A stretch of DNA of 64,000 bases. It comes from Actinoplanes regularis. Its GTDB lineage: Bacteria > Actinomycetota > Actinomycetes > Mycobacteriales > Micromonosporaceae. Positions 20,458 through 30,643 of the stretch are shown one piece after another. The stretch lies in NCBI RefSeq assembly GCF_900188005.1, contig NZ_FZNR01000001.1, forward strand, positions 558,001 through 622,000, given 5' to 3'. A program made the position numbers and the translations under genes. The notes beneath the pieces are model-generated. The model was given only the letters and a program-made list of their open reading frames with translations. It was not told the origin of the DNA and made no database searches. Position 1 is the first letter of the stretch. Each line of letters opens with the position of its first letter.

Positions 20458-21077
20458 CGTGACTCCTTGTGACGCGGTGCGTCTCGTATTGAATGCTTCG
20501 CCGGACCACAGCCGGCCAATGTGCGCCCAGCGCGAACTGACGCACCGAAGCACTCACGGGCACGCGTGAGCACAGAGTCCCGCCACTGTCATGGTGGAAT
20601 TCTTTAGATGCGAAGACTCAAGCACCGAAACAAGTCGAGGCATGAGTGGGCGCGACTGGCGACATCTCCATAGTCCGCCGATACCCATGCTCCGTCAAGC
20701 CGAGCGTTCACGGTCGCCCGGCCGACATTAGTGAATCACGCCACCAGGGGGTCTTGAACAGCGATTATGCGCGTTCCCGGCGACATCGGGGCCCCGGTGG
20801 GACACTGCACGGCCGATTCACTGGATGAAGTTTGATCAACACCGTATGCGTTGGAGACCCCTCAGGGCCACTCATTTGATCAAGAAACTGCGATCCCGGC
20901 GCGAATCAGCGGGACCGAGAAGGGGCGATTCGCCGCCGGAGTGGGGCCGCCCGGGCTTGATCAGATCAGGCGTGAAACCCACTCGAACAGCGTGGCGTTT
21001 CGGGCAAAAACGGGCAAACACGGTCGACAAATTAGGACAAAGGGTGCTTATTTCTGTCGCCTAGCTGACATGCTCCG
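20458..21077. other. 620-base intergenic region before the exopolysaccharide-like cassette
   Basis: No gene is convincing. It holds the divergent promoter area for the small coiled-coil gene (minus) and the PelF-like gene (plus). An inverted repeat CTCACG-N6-CGTGAG lies near 20554-20571, and a short direct repeat CGGGCAAA occurs twice near 21000-21018. GC content is lower than in the neighbours. I recognise no riboswitch. Confidence 0.5.
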
Positions 21078-22613
21078 GTGGCTCGGGCCCACTCTGTCGT
21101 TGCCCCCAGCGTGAATCCGACCCCGTCGCGCGAGCACATCTGTCTGCTCACCGGCGGCGGGTACCCGTACCGTCGGGACGCACTCGGAGGTTGGTGCCGG
21201 ACGCTCGTCGAAGGGCTGCACCGGTTCCGCTTCGAGCTGCTCACCGTCACGGACCGGGAACTCCCGTCCGCCCCCGCGTACCCGCTTCCACCCAATGTCG
21301 GCTCGGCGCGCGCCGTCGCGCTCGGCCACGAACCGGCCCGCTCCGGGCGGCGCCGCGCCCAACTGCCCGAGGGTGCCGCCGACGCGGTCACCCAGTTCTG
21401 CCACGGCCTGCTCGACGAGTCGGCCCCCGACCGGTTCACCGCGGGACTGCGGTGGATCGCTGAAGTGTCCGGCAACCGGCCGAATCCACTGACCCGCCTG
21501 CCCCTCGCCGACAAGCTGCTCGACGTGTGGTGGGCACGGCAGGACGCCGCGGTGGAGGAACTGCCGAGATTCGGCGTACGCGACGCGCGGATCGTGGCTG
21601 CCCTGCTGCGGCACGCCCTGCGCGCTCTCGCCGTGCCGGTGCCCGAGGTCGACCTGGTGCACTGCGTGGGCGGAACGACACCACTGCTCGCGGCGCTCTC
21701 CGGCCGATGGCGCAGCGGCACACCGCTGCTGCTCACCGAGGCCCGCACCCCGGTGGCCCGGCAGCGGCCGACCGAGGAACGGCACTCCCCCGCGGTCCGC
21801 CTGCTCCTGCGCCGGTTCCGCGCCGCCGTGGCCCGCACCGGGTATGCCGAGGCGGACCTGATCGCCCCGCTCAGCGGCTACCACCAGACCTTCGCGCTGG
21901 AACACGGCGCGGATCCGGCCCGCCTGATCCAGGTGCCGGCCGGGGTCGATCCGAAGGAGTACCCGGGCGCCGCCGAGATCGACTCGCCGCCGACCCTGGT
22001 GTGGGCCGGCAGCGGTGGACCGGACAGCGGCCTGACCCTGGTGCTGGACGCGTTCACCGAGATCGCGGCCGCCCTGCCGGACGCGGTGCTGCACCTGGTG
22101 GGGGTCACCGAGGCGCACGAGGAACACTGCGCCGACCAGATCGAACGGACCGGGCTCGCCGGCACCATCCGGATGCATCCGCTCCCCGCCGACCCGTGTG
22201 AACGGTTCACCGTCGGTCAGGTGGTGGCGCACGTGCCGGGGCCGTCGGATCCACCGTCCCGCCTGGTCGAGGCGATGATGTCGGGCCGCCCGGTGGTGGC
22301 GCTGGACATCGGACCGGCCGGCGAGACGCTCGGCGAGACCGGCGTGGTGGTGCCCGCCGACGACCCGTCCGAGCTGGCCATCGCCATCGTGGACCTGCTG
22401 CGGGCGACGCCCCGGCGGCGGGCGCTGGGTGGCGCGGCCCGCCGGCGCGCGCTCGACCACTTCACCGCCGACAGGGTGATGCGGGTGTACGGCGCCCTCT
22501 ACACCGATCTGGCCGAGCCGCCACCGGAGCCGGCCATCGAACTGGCGCTCGCGGTGCCGGCGCCCCGAACTCCGACGCCGGCCACGTTGCGCTGGCTGAC
22601 CAGGGAAGACTGA
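21078..22613 (+). CDS. PelF-like family 4 glycosyltransferase
   Basis: 511 residues from a GTG at 21078. The N-terminal half resembles the DUF3492 part of PelF (HICLLTGGGYPYRRDALGGW, LVHCVGGTTPLLAAL, TPLLLTEARTPVARQ). The GT-B C-terminal half follows: RTGYAEADLIAPLSGYHQ, IQVPAGVDPKEYPG, LVWAGSGGPDSGL and the donor-site EAMMSGRPVVALD block. PelF uses UDP-sugars (UDP-GlcNAc/GalNAc) to make the Pel polysaccharide in the cytoplasm; the donor here is unknown. It is followed after one base by a large membrane protein and then a spherulin-4 gene, like other exopolysaccharide cassettes. Alternatively it is a generic DUF3492 glycosyltransferase. Confidence 0.75.
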   Translation: MARAHSVVAPSVNPTPSREHICLLTGGGYPYRRDALGGWCRTLVEGLHRFRFELLTVTDRELPSAPAYPLPPNVGSARAVALGHEPARSGRRRAQLPEGAADAVTQFCHGLLDESAPDRFTAGLRWIAEVSGNRPNPLTRLPLADKLLDVWWARQDAAVEELPRFGVRDARIVAALLRHALRALAVPVPEVDLVHCVGGTTPLLAALSGRWRSGTPLLLTEARTPVARQRPTEERHSPAVRLLLRRFRAAVARTGYAEADLIAPLSGYHQTFALEHGADPARLIQVPAGVDPKEYPGAAEIDSPPTLVWAGSGGPDSGLTLVLDAFTEIAAALPDAVLHLVGVTEAHEEHCADQIERTGLAGTIRMHPLPADPCERFTVGQVVAHVPGPSDPPSRLVEAMMSGRPVVALDIGPAGETLGETGVVVPADDPSELAIAIVDLLRATPRRRALGGAARRRALDHFTADRVMRVYGALYTDLAEPPPEPAIELALAVPAPRTPTPATLRWLTRED

Positions 22614-22614
22614 A

Positions 22615-25311
22615 ATGACGATCACTCCCCCACGCGGGACGGGCGGGGCCACGCGTGCCGCCTCCCGCAACCGGCGGCGCCGTCCGCAGGTGCCGGGCGA
22701 GCCGCGGCACGCGGCGAACGCGCCGGCGTTCGAGGAGGCGCCGGCCCCGTGGCGCCGGGCCGATCAGCCGGGAGCACACTCGGGCGAGGGCCCGAGCGGG
22801 TGGTTCACCGACGCTTCAGCCGAGTACCGGCCGACCGCGGAGCACGGTCCCGATCCGTCGTTCCGGGCCCCGTCGCCACGTGCCGGGCACGGCTTCGAGC
22901 CGCCGGACGGACTGGGTGCGCAGCTGTACGAGGTGATGTCGGACTCCGAGCGGGAGGCGGCGGTCGCCGAGACGTTGCTGTTCGTGCGGCCGGTCTTCGC
23001 CGACGAGTCGCCGGCCGGTTCGACCGAGAACATCCTCTTCACAGGGCAGGCCGAATGGGACGCGGCGGCGGAGCGCTACCTCGCGGCCCGGACCGTCGAT
23101 CCGGTGGACGAGGAGCCACCGGACTCCGCGCGGGACGGGCGGCGTGAGGTCAGCCCGTTGACGGAGACCTTCCTGTTCGGACCACCGGCCCGGCATGCGC
23201 AGGAGCCGCGGTCGCCGATCGACGGGGCGGCGGAGACGCTGCTCTTCGCGGGCCTGGCCCGGGCTCTGGCGACCCGGTTGGAGCCGGTCGAGGAGCCCGG
23301 CGCGGTGGCGTGGGACGGGTCGGCCCACCCCGATGACGGGGCGGCGCCGGCGGAGCCCATGAACGGGCCGGGCTGGGCCGAGCCCGTCAGTGAGCCGGCG
23401 TGGGTCGAACCCGTGAGTGAGCCAGCGTGGGTCGAACCCGTCAGTGAGCCGGCCTGGGTCGAACCCGTCAGTGAGCCAGCGTGGGTCGAACCCGTGGGCG
23501 AGCAGGGCTGGGCTGAACCCGGGAGCGAGCCGGCCTGGGCCGAGCCTGCGGCCGAGCAGGGCTGGACCGCGCCCGTGGACGGGCCGGGCTGGGCGGTGGA
23601 GCCTCGGTTCGCGGCGGCCAATCCGGCGTACCGGGAGGTCGCGGAGATCGACCAGCGCATCCCGGAAGGTCATCTCCGGGATTGGGCGGAGCTGGATCGT
23701 CAGCCGGCCGCGCCGCTTCCGGCCGATCTCGGCTGGGAGAGCGCGCAGGACGGGCAGGCCGTCCGGCATGGACGGCGCAACCGCGCGCTGAGCACCCCCG
23801 CAGCCGATCTCGGGATGGTGCCGGAGCGGGCCCAAAGCACTCCCGTCGCCGATCTCGGGATGGGAGCGGCAGGGCTCGTCGACGTCGAGCCCGTCGTCGA
23901 CCGGAGTTACCCCCGGGCCGCCGAGGACATCCGGGAGCTGGACCAGCAGCAGCTCGCCGACGGCTCGCCGGAGCTGAGTCCGGAACGGATCGCCAAGGCC
24001 GCGGCCGCCGAGGCCGCCTGGAAGGCGTTCGCCGAGGGCGAGCGGGAGGCGGGCGCCGAGATCCGCACCGGCCGCCGGGCGAAAAGCCGCTGGATGACCT
24101 CGCTCACCGGCTCCCAGCCGGAGCTGGAGGCGGCGAGCCCGCCGAAGCGGCCGGGCTTTCTCTGGCCGGTGTTCCTGCGCTGCCTGCTCTACCTCGGCCC
24201 ACTCAGCGTCGCGGTCGCCGGTGCCGGCGCGCTGGACCGGGTCGCGTGGCCGGTTCCGGCCATCACCCTGCTGCTCGGCTGGTCCGCGGCGCAGGCGCTG
24301 ACCAGTGTCGGCGTCACGGTCTCCCGGCGGGCCGGGCCCGAGCCGGCGGTACGCCTGGTCGGCGCGGGCTTCGCGATCGTGACCGTGCTCTGGTGCGCAC
24401 TGGTCTGGATCGCCCCGGCGTCGCTGCTCGGGCCCGATCGGCTGCTGGCCGCGTCCGTCGGGGCCGGCGGGCTGGCCACCCTCGCCACGGTGACCGCCGC
24501 CCTGGTCAGCCGCTCCGAGATCGCCGTGATCCGCTGGTACCTGCCCTGCTGGCTGCTTGGCGGCGCGGTGCTCGCCACCGCCGCCGGGGCCGGCTGGGCG
24601 CGGTACGTGCCGGTCGAGACGCTGCTGCCGGCCATGATCGTGGCGGTGCTGGTCCGGGCGTTCCGGCCGGCCGTGCTGCTCGGCCGCGAGTGCCGGATCC
24701 CGAGCCTGACCCGGGTGGAACGCCGGCGCGGCGTCGGGTACCTGGTCATCGGCATCGCCCAGGCGATCAGCGTGGCGCTGCTCTGGCGGGCCGGCACGGC
24801 CGGCACATCGTCCCTGGCCGCGCTGCCGCTGCTGGTCTCGGTGCCGATGCTGGAGGCCCTGATCGGCTGGCACACCGGGCGGATCGACGCCGGGCTGGAC
24901 TCCACGGACAACCCCGCGGCGCTGGACCGGCGCATCCGGAACGTCACGATGATCACGCTGGCCGGGCTGTTCCCGCCGCTGGCCGGGGGCGGGGCGCTCG
25001 CACTGGCCGCGTACCAGCTCCCGTACACCCTGGCCAGCCTGGGCAGCACGCGGAACGCGGTGCTCGCGCTGGCCGCCGGAACCCTGCTGGGCGGGGTCTT
25101 CGCGATCACGTTCCTGCTGGCGGCGCGCGCCCGGATCGGCGTCGCCGCGACCCTGGCCACCATCCCCCCGCTGGCCACCCTGGCGCTGCCGCTGCTCCCG
25201 CAGCCCGGCGCCAGTCCCCTGCCGACCGCCGTCGCCGTCCTCGCCGCGACGCACGTGGCCGGCCTGCTCATCGTCGCCCTGACCGCCGCCGAACTCCGGA
25301 GGACTCCGTGA
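22615..25311 (+). CDS. Large polytopic membrane protein with disordered repeat-bearing N-terminus
   Basis: 898 residues, starting at an ATG one base after the previous stop. Residues 1-500 are polar, low complexity and probably cytoplasmic, with ETLLF/ETFLFGP-like motifs at intervals and nine-residue Trp/Pro/Glu repeats near residues 254-325 (see 23374-23589). From about residue 515 there are roughly ten to twelve hydrophobic spans (VFLRCLLYLGPLSVAVAGAG, then VLAATHVAGLLIVALTAAEL at the end). I recognise no family. By position it could play the part of PelG/PelE, the membrane components that export Pel, but sequence similarity is not evident. Its stop overlaps the next gene's start. Confidence 0.7.
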   Translation: MTITPPRGTGGATRAASRNRRRRPQVPGEPRHAANAPAFEEAPAPWRRADQPGAHSGEGPSGWFTDASAEYRPTAEHGPDPSFRAPSPRAGHGFEPPDGLGAQLYEVMSDSEREAAVAETLLFVRPVFADESPAGSTENILFTGQAEWDAAAERYLAARTVDPVDEEPPDSARDGRREVSPLTETFLFGPPARHAQEPRSPIDGAAETLLFAGLARALATRLEPVEEPGAVAWDGSAHPDDGAAPAEPMNGPGWAEPVSEPAWVEPVSEPAWVEPVSEPAWVEPVSEPAWVEPVGEQGWAEPGSEPAWAEPAAEQGWTAPVDGPGWAVEPRFAAANPAYREVAEIDQRIPEGHLRDWAELDRQPAAPLPADLGWESAQDGQAVRHGRRNRALSTPAADLGMVPERAQSTPVADLGMGAAGLVDVEPVVDRSYPRAAEDIRELDQQQLADGSPELSPERIAKAAAAEAAWKAFAEGEREAGAEIRTGRRAKSRWMTSLTGSQPELEAASPPKRPGFLWPVFLRCLLYLGPLSVAVAGAGALDRVAWPVPAITLLLGWSAAQALTSVGVTVSRRAGPEPAVRLVGAGFAIVTVLWCALVWIAPASLLGPDRLLAASVGAGGLATLATVTAALVSRSEIAVIRWYLPCWLLGGAVLATAAGAGWARYVPVETLLPAMIVAVLVRAFRPAVLLGRECRIPSLTRVERRRGVGYLVIGIAQAISVALLWRAGTAGTSSLAALPLLVSVPMLEALIGWHTGRIDAGLDSTDNPAALDRRIRNVTMITLAGLFPPLAGGGALALAAYQLPYTLASLGSTRNAVLALAAGTLLGGVFAITFLLAARARIGVAATLATIPPLATLALPLLPQPGASPLPTAVAVLAATHVAGLLIVALTAAELRRTP
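23374..23589 (+). repeat. 27-bp coding tandem repeat, eight units
   Basis: Eight in-frame units of 27 bases, each encoding roughly W-V/A-E-P-V-S-E-P-A. The four central units (23401-23508) are nearly identical; the outer ones have drifted. Copy number could vary between strains. Confidence 0.9.
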
Positions 25312-25892
25312 AAACCCTCTTCCCCACGTACGCCCACCCCGGCCCCGAGCTGGAGCTGGACACCGATACCTGGATCATCCACGAACGCCCCGGCGAGCGT
25401 CGCACCCTGCACCAGTCGCTGGGCCGGATCGACCTGGACTGGGGCAGCCGCTCCCTCGCCGACGTACTCACCGATGTGGACGCCTGGCGGGCCGACGGCG
25501 TGGAGGGCCTGTTCCTGGACCGCGCCCCGGCCGGTCACGGCGGCGTCGGCCCGGTCGCCCTGACCATCCGGCTGGCCGCCCGCCGCGGCCTGCACCGTGT
25601 CGTGCTCAATCCGGGGGTGCCGACGCATCCGCTCTACCGTGATCTCGGCGCGCGGATCTGCACCTTCGACGGCCCGTGGGAGGCATACCAGAGCTGGGAC
25701 GGGGACGGCACCCGCCCCGGCGACGGCCACCTCGTGCACGGGGTGCCGGCCGGGATGCTCACCGCGGCGCGCCGGCTGATGGGCCGCCGCGGCGCCGGCT
25801 TCGGCCTGGCCACCGACGCGAGCCCGGACCTCAGCCCGGCCGGTGCTCCCGCCGGTGGCGGCCACAGCGGTGGCGCACACAGCGCCGACTGA
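25308..25892 (+). CDS. Spherulin-4 / GH135-like protein
   Basis: 194 residues. The GTG at 25308 overlaps the previous stop (GTGA) and has GGAGGA 4 bases upstream. The sequence fits the spherulation-specific family 4 barrel: LFPTYAHPGPELE strand, DVDAWRADGVEGLFLDRAP with the acidic cluster, HRVVLNPGVPTHPLYRD and ICTFDGPWEAYQSW. Characterised relatives (fungal Sph3, GH135) cut galactosaminogalactan, and PelA carries a similar hydrolase. There is no signal peptide, so it would act in the cytoplasm or be a non-catalytic partner, which is odd for a hydrolase. It ends in a Gly/His/Ser tail. Confidence 0.7.
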   Translation: MKTLFPTYAHPGPELELDTDTWIIHERPGERRTLHQSLGRIDLDWGSRSLADVLTDVDAWRADGVEGLFLDRAPAGHGGVGPVALTIRLAARRGLHRVVLNPGVPTHPLYRDLGARICTFDGPWEAYQSWDGDGTRPGDGHLVHGVPAGMLTAARRLMGRRGAGFGLATDASPDLSPAGAPAGGGHSGGAHSAD

Positions 25893-25894
25893 TC

Positions 25895-26034
25895 TCCGCG
25901 GTACGACCGGCGGAGTCCCGTGCCGTCGGCCGCACCGGCGCGACCGCGACCCGGCGCCGCGCTGACGTCGCGCGAGACCGGCACGGGGCTTGGCCGGTGG
26001 CCTGGCCACGGGGCTCCAATGGTCGTACCGCGGA
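25895..26034. repeat. Imperfect inverted repeat between convergent genes
   Basis: TCCGCGGTACGACC at 25895-25908 is exactly complementary to 26021-26034, and the similarity continues inward for about 40 bases (GGAG-N-CCCGTG blocks). The arms match the element at 2231-2260. It lies between the convergent spherulin-4 gene and mutM and may act as a terminator for both. Confidence 0.65.
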
Positions 26035-26041
26035 AAGGGTT

Positions 26042-26884
26042 TTAGCGGGGTTTCGGCTGGCAGCGGGGGCAGCTGAAGGAGGAGCGGTTCATGAAGCTCT
26101 CCCGGCGCATGATGGCGCCGCAGCGCTTGCAGGGCTCGCCCTCGCGGCCGTAGGCGTTCAGCGAGCGGTCGAAGTAGCCGCTCTCGCCGTTGACGTCGAC
26201 GTAGAGCTCGTCGAAGCTCGTTCCGCCGGCGACGATCGCCTCGGCGAGCACGTCGCGGACGTGCCCGAGCAGCCGCTCGACCGCGGGCCTGGTCAGCTTG
26301 TCGGTGGGCCGGGTGCCGTGCAGCTTCGCCCGCCACAGGGCCTCGTCGGCGTAGATGTTGCCGACGCCGGAGATCAGGGTCTGGTCGAGGAGGGCGCGCT
26401 TGACCTCGGTGTGCCGGCCGCGCAGCCGGGCCGAGAACGCGGCGTCGTCGAAGAGCGGGTCCATCGGGTCACGGGCGATGTGCGAGATCTCGTCCGGCAG
26501 CTCCGCGCCGCCCTCGGAGACCGACAGACCGCCGAACGTGCGCTGGTCGACGAAGCGAAGCTCGGGCCCGTCGTCGGTGAACGTGAACCGGACGCGCAGG
26601 TGCTTCTCGTCCGCCGCGGTCGCGGGCTGCATCAGCAGCTGGCCGCTCATCCCGAGGTGGGCGATGACCGCGTCGCCCGAGTCGAGGGGCAGCCAGAGGT
26701 ACTTGCCTCGGCGGGCGACGTCGAGGATGGTGCGGCCGGTGAGCACGGCCGCGAAGTGGGCGTCGCCGGGCAGGTGGCGGCGGATCGACCGCGGGTGGTG
26801 TACCTCGACCGCCGAGATAGTGCGGCCGGTCACCCACTTGGCCAGGCCGATCCGGACGGTCTCGACCTCGGGAAGCTCGGGCAA
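26042..26884 (-). CDS. mutM: Formamidopyrimidine-DNA glycosylase
   Basis: 280 residues. The catalytic N-terminus [10 protein letters not shown] (Pro1/Glu2) is present; the start codon is TTG at 26884, with GAGGA 6 bases upstream. The H2TH region contains [17 protein letters not shown]. The C-terminal zinc finger has four Cys (CKRCG and CPRCQ) with NRSSF between, although the usual TxxC/R pattern reads SSFSC. It excises oxidised purines such as 8-oxoguanine. It lies in the conserved rnc-mutM neighbourhood, with a GT-C gene in between. Confidence 0.96.
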   Translation of the reverse strand: MPELPEVETVRIGLAKWVTGRTISAVEVHHPRSIRRHLPGDAHFAAVLTGRTILDVARRGKYLWLPLDSGDAVIAHLGMSGQLLMQPATAADEKHLRVRFTFTDDGPELRFVDQRTFGGLSVSEGGAELPDEISHIARDPMDPLFDDAAFSARLRGRHTEVKRALLDQTLISGVGNIYADEALWRAKLHGTRPTDKLTRPAVERLLGHVRDVLAEAIVAGGTSFDELYVDVNGESGYFDRSLNAYGREGEPCKRCGAIMRRESFMNRSSFSCPRCQPKPR

Positions 26885-26893
26885 GGGGGGTCC

Positions 26894-28084
26894 TCACATC
26901 GTGTAGGGCCAGATGGTGATCATGTAGGCGCCGTACCAGAGGCCGAAGACGGCCCACGCGGTGATCGACAGGACCGCGACCCGGGGGCGGGCGCGGGCGG
27001 CGGCGACCATCGCCGGCAGCAGCGTCAACAGCACGGGCAGCAGCAGCCGTGGCTTCGAATGATAGAAACCGGCCTGCCCGTAGACCAGGATCATCGCGAC
27101 GACGCCGTAGACCGCGAGCGGCGGCCACGGCCTGGCGGCCAGCGCGACGCCGGCCGCCGCGAGCGCGGCCAGCAGGATCAGGCCGACGCTGATCTGCACC
27201 CAGCCGTCGGCGCCGGTGAACGTCGCGTGCAGGAAGACGGCCGTGCTGCGCCCGTAGTCGAACGAGGTGCCCCAGCCGGCCGTCTGGATGCGGAACCAGG
27301 CGGTCCAGTCGCCGACCCGCCAGCCCACCCAGGCCAGGAAGAGGGGGACACCGGCGAGCGCGGTCGCCGCGGCCGCCAACGGCTTGATCCGTTCGGTGGA
27401 GTCCCGGACCGCCATGATCGCCGCGACCGCGAGGGCGATCGCGGCGGCGGCGCCGGTCGGGCGGGTCAACGCGGCGCCCAGACCGAACAGCGCGGCCGGC
27501 AGCCAGACCCGCCGGTGGGCGGCGACGAACATGCCCGCCACCAGGGCCAGGAACAGACTTTCCGAGTACGCCATGGACAGCACCACGGAGACCGGCGCCG
27601 AGCAGCAGATCGCCACCAGCGCCCAGCCGGCCCGCTTGCTGTAGAGCGTGGTGCCGAGCAGGTGCAGCGCGACCGCCGCCCCGATCGAGGCGAGCCAGGC
27701 CACGCCAACGGCGGCGGTCCCCGGGGCGACGCCGAACATCGTGACGCCACGGATCAGCGCCGGGTAGAGCGGGAAGAACGCCAGCTCGTTGGCTTGCAGG
27801 ACATGGTTGGCGTCGTACGTGTACCCGTGCGGATACCCGTTCATCGCGACCCGCAGGAACCAGCCGCCGTCCCAGACCAGCAGCCGCTGCCAGACGCCGC
27901 CGTTCTCGGTCGACGCGCCGCCCAGCCACCAGACCATCAGCAGCTGGCCGACCCGGGTCAGCGCGAGCAGCCCGACCGCGACGGCGACGCCGCGCCCGCC
28001 GCCGGCCTTCTCCCAGAGGGTCTCCGGTGGCTCGACCGCGTCCGGCGCCACCGGCTCCGCCTCACTCGGGCTTGTCGTCGTCAT
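26894..28084 (-). CDS. GT-C mannosyltransferase-like (PIG-V type) membrane protein
   Basis: 396 residues, about eleven hydrophobic spans after a polar N-terminus. Motifs fit the PIG-V/GT-C fold: [13 protein letters not shown] with an Asp in the first large loop, [13 protein letters not shown], and [15 protein letters not shown]. Such enzymes use polyprenyl-phosphate mannose on the outer face of the membrane. The start overlaps the rnc C-terminus by 23 bases. The acceptor is unknown. Confidence 0.75.
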   Translation of the reverse strand: MTTTSPSEAEPVAPDAVEPPETLWEKAGGGRGVAVAVGLLALTRVGQLLMVWWLGGASTENGGVWQRLLVWDGGWFLRVAMNGYPHGYTYDANHVLQANELAFFPLYPALIRGVTMFGVAPGTAAVGVAWLASIGAAVALHLLGTTLYSKRAGWALVAICCSAPVSVVLSMAYSESLFLALVAGMFVAAHRRVWLPAALFGLGAALTRPTGAAAAIALAVAAIMAVRDSTERIKPLAAAATALAGVPLFLAWVGWRVGDWTAWFRIQTAGWGTSFDYGRSTAVFLHATFTGADGWVQISVGLILLAALAAAGVALAARPWPPLAVYGVVAMILVYGQAGFYHSKPRLLLPVLLTLLPAMVAAARARPRVAVLSITAWAVFGLWYGAYMITIWPYTM

Positions 28085-28799
28085 CGGCTTCGTTCCGCTC
28101 GGTGAGCGTCCGCCAGGCGGCCGCGGCGGCGCGCTGCTCGGCCTGCTTCTTGCTGCGGCCGTCGGAGCCGCCGTACCGGACGCCGGCCACCACCACCCAG
28201 GCGGTGAACGTCTTCGCGTGATCCGGACCGGAGTCCTCGATCACGTAGTCCGGCACGCCCAGCCCGAGGGCCGCGGTCAGCTCCTGCAGGCTGGTCTTCC
28301 AGTCCAGGGCGGCGCCCCGGCCGGCCGACTCGGCCATCAGCGGGTCGAACAGCCGGTGGATCACCTCGCCGGCGACCTCCAGGCCGTGCTCCAGGTAGAT
28401 CGCGCCGAGCAGGGCCTCCAGGGTGTCGGCCAGGATGCTGGCCTTGTCCCGGCCGCCGGTGGTCTCCTCACCCTTGCCGAGCAGCAGGTGCGGGCCGAGG
28501 CCCTTGTCGCCCAGGCCGCGCGCCACATCGGCGAGCGCGTGCATGTTGACCACGCTGGCCCGCAGCTTGGCCAGCTGGCCCTCGGGCAGGTCCGGATGGT
28601 TGTGGAAGAGGGCCGACGTGATCACCACGCCGAGGACGGAGTCGCCGAGGAACTCCAGGCGCTCGTTGGTGGGCAGACCGCCGTTCTCGTACGCGTACGA
28701 GCGGTGGGTCAGCGCGCGTTCGAGCAGGTCGGGCTCGAACGGAATACCGAAAGCCTCTTCCAGGGGGATCGTGGGGGGACGGCGGCGCTTGTCAATCAT
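28062..28799 (-). CDS. rnc: Ribonuclease III
   Basis: 245 residues. The RNase III signature [13 protein letters not shown] is near residue 45, and [18 protein letters not shown] carries the second set of acidic metal ligands. The C-terminal double-stranded RNA-binding domain runs from [10 protein letters not shown] to [13 protein letters not shown]. It starts inside the plsX end (8-base overlap), with GAGG upstream of the ATG. It processes rRNA and other structured RNAs. Confidence 0.97.
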   Translation of the reverse strand: MIDKRRRPPTIPLEEAFGIPFEPDLLERALTHRSYAYENGGLPTNERLEFLGDSVLGVVITSALFHNHPDLPEGQLAKLRASVVNMHALADVARGLGDKGLGPHLLLGKGEETTGGRDKASILADTLEALLGAIYLEHGLEVAGEVIHRLFDPLMAESAGRGAALDWKTSLQELTAALGLGVPDYVIEDSGPDHAKTFTAWVVVAGVRYGGSDGRSKKQAEQRAAAAAWRTLTERNEADDDDKPE

Positions 28800-29757
28800 G
28801 CGATACCTCGTTGTACGTCAGCACGGGGTTGTCAGAAAGCGACGTGACGATGGCCGCGATCGCGGCACGGCGATGCAGGTCGGCGGCGAAGGCGATGCCG
28901 CCCGCGAGATCGGCTCCGGTGGCCGCGCCGTGGCAGACCACGACGACGCCCTTGACGCCCAGCAGCACCGCGGCACGGGTGCTCTCGGGGCCGCCGAGGC
29001 GGGAATAGCTCGCTTCCAGCGCCTTCAGCAGGACGTTTCCGGTGAATCCGTCGGTGACCACGACGTCGGCGGCCTCGCCCAGCACGACGTCGTGCCCCTC
29101 GACCAGGCCGATGTACCGGGGCAGGCCGGCGAGCCGTCGCGGCATGGCGCGACGCAGGCGGTCGCCCTTGCCGGGCTCGGTACCGATGGTGAGCAGGCCC
29201 ACGCGGGGCTCGGGAACGTCGTGGACGGCGGTGGCATAGGCGGCGCCGAGCCGGGCGTGCACGGCAAGGGTCTCCGCGTCGGGATCGACGGTGGAGCCCA
29301 CATCGAGCAGGACCAGGTGGCCGGTGGCGGTGGGTAGCACGGCGGCCAGCGGAGGGCGGCGGACGCCGGGCCAGCAGCCCAGGGCGCGCGTGGCGGAGAC
29401 GACCGTGACCGCGGTGTCGCCGGCGGAGACCACGGCGTCGGCGCGGCCCTCGGCGACGGCCCGGACGGCACTGTCACCGAGAACGACGGTGATGCGATGG
29501 CGTTGCGCCGGCTCGAGGGCGGCGAACACCGCGTCGGTGGCCTCGGCCGGTCCGACGAGAATCAGGTGCAGGGACGGATCGTCCTGTACGGCACGCAGAG
29601 CGCCGTCAACCACGACGGCGGGAGCATGGTCCCCGCCGAGGAGGTCGACGGCGATCCGCGCGGTGCCCGGCTCCCCGACAGTCCGCTGTCCGGGAGCCGT
29701 GGCACCGGTGGAACGCCACTGCTCAGGTGCGACCCGCCCGATGATCGGGCGCGTCAC
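28792..29757 (-). CDS. plsX: Phosphate acyltransferase PlsX
   Basis: 321 residues from a GTG at 29757. The family core begins [20 protein letters not shown] about 33 residues in, so the N-terminus is longer than usual; no nearer start exists in frame. Later motifs are [37 protein letters not shown] and [13 protein letters not shown]. It makes acyl-phosphate from acyl-ACP for phospholipid synthesis. It lies 9 bases after rpmF, the widespread rpmF-plsX pairing. Confidence 0.92.
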   Translation of the reverse strand: MTRPIIGRVAPEQWRSTGATAPGQRTVGEPGTARIAVDLLGGDHAPAVVVDGALRAVQDDPSLHLILVGPAEATDAVFAALEPAQRHRITVVLGDSAVRAVAEGRADAVVSAGDTAVTVVSATRALGCWPGVRRPPLAAVLPTATGHLVLLDVGSTVDPDAETLAVHARLGAAYATAVHDVPEPRVGLLTIGTEPGKGDRLRRAMPRRLAGLPRYIGLVEGHDVVLGEAADVVVTDGFTGNVLLKALEASYSRLGGPESTRAAVLLGVKGVVVVCHGAATGADLAGGIAFAADLHRRAAIAAIVTSLSDNPVLTYNEVSHD

Positions 29758-29766
29758 TCGGTGTCG

Positions 29767-29940
29767 TCAGACCTCGAGGACCTGACGGCCGTTGTAGGTG
29801 CCGCAGACCGAGCAAGCGGTGTGCGGCAGCTTCGGGGACTTGCACTGGGGGCAGGCCACGGTCGAAACCGCGGTCGCCTTCCAGTTCGCCCGGCGCGAGC
29901 GGGTGTTGCTGCGCGACATCTTGCGCTTGGGGACGGCCAC
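29767..29940 (-). CDS. rpmF: 50S ribosomal protein L32
   Basis: 57 residues starting [18 protein letters not shown] from a GTG at 29940. It has the zinc-ribbon form with CPQC and CSVC pairs, and ends GRQVLEV. GGAG lies upstream. Its size and position between DUF177 and plsX are standard. Confidence 0.97.
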   Translation of the reverse strand: MAVPKRKMSRSNTRSRRANWKATAVSTVACPQCKSPKLPHTACSVCGTYNGRQVLEV

Positions 29941-29945
29941 GGTTC

Positions 29946-30551
29946 CTACTCCTTAGAATCTTGCTTTTGGTGCGGCGAAGCCGCCCCTGGCGACTCGGCT
30001 GACAGGTTGCGAAGAGCGGCCCAGCGGGAATCGACTTCCTCATGACCGTGATCGGCCGGAAGATCGTCGAAGTGCACCCCGCACTCGGGGCACAGCCCTG
30101 GGCAGTCCGGCCGGCAGAGGGGGGTGGTCGGCAAGGTCAGCACTACCGCGTCCCGTACCGCCGGCTCCAGGTCGATGAGATCGCCCTGCATCCGGCCCAC
30201 TTCGTCCTCGTCGGTGGTCTCCTCCGTGGTGCTGTCCTCGTAGGCGTACATCTCCGCGAGGGACACCACGAAACTGTTGTCGATCTCGTTCAGGCACCGA
30301 CCGCACTCGCCCTTGAGCGAGCCACGCACGGTGCCGTTGATGTAGACCCCCTCGGAGACCGACGTCATGCTCAGATCGAGCTCGAGGTCGGAGCCTTCGG
30401 GGACTGAGATCAACTCCAGGCCGAGGTCCGCCGGCGCCGGCACCACCCGGTTCAGGGCACGCGTCGCACCAGGCTGCCGGGGTAGCTTCGTCGTGTCGAC
30501 GACCAGCGGCTGCCTGGGATCCAGGTGACTCTGCGGTGACTTGGGCATCAT
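29946..30551 (-). CDS. DUF177/YceD family protein
   Basis: 201 residues. The family core is [12 protein letters not shown] with a Cys pair, an acidic insert ([11 protein letters not shown]), [19 protein letters not shown] and the Cys-rich [13 protein letters not shown]. YceD-type proteins help 23S rRNA accumulation or L32-related assembly. Two consecutive ATGs fit GAGG; the second gives better spacing. It is immediately upstream of rpmF, as in most bacteria. Confidence 0.92.
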   Translation of the reverse strand: MMPKSPQSHLDPRQPLVVDTTKLPRQPGATRALNRVVPAPADLGLELISVPEGSDLELDLSMTSVSEGVYINGTVRGSLKGECGRCLNEIDNSFVVSLAEMYAYEDSTTEETTDEDEVGRMQGDLIDLEPAVRDAVVLTLPTTPLCRPDCPGLCPECGVHFDDLPADHGHEEVDSRWAALRNLSAESPGAASPHQKQDSKE

Positions 30552-30643
30552 GTTCCTCAGCCATGGGTAGGCCAGCCGAAAACATTACCTGAGCTTGCGG
30601 GACGTCGTCGAATCGACCCCACGTTCGCCAGGAGCGGTTTCGG

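Noticed and set aside
23374..23589. CRISPR array
   Set aside because: Units are contiguous without spacers and encode an in-frame peptide repeat.
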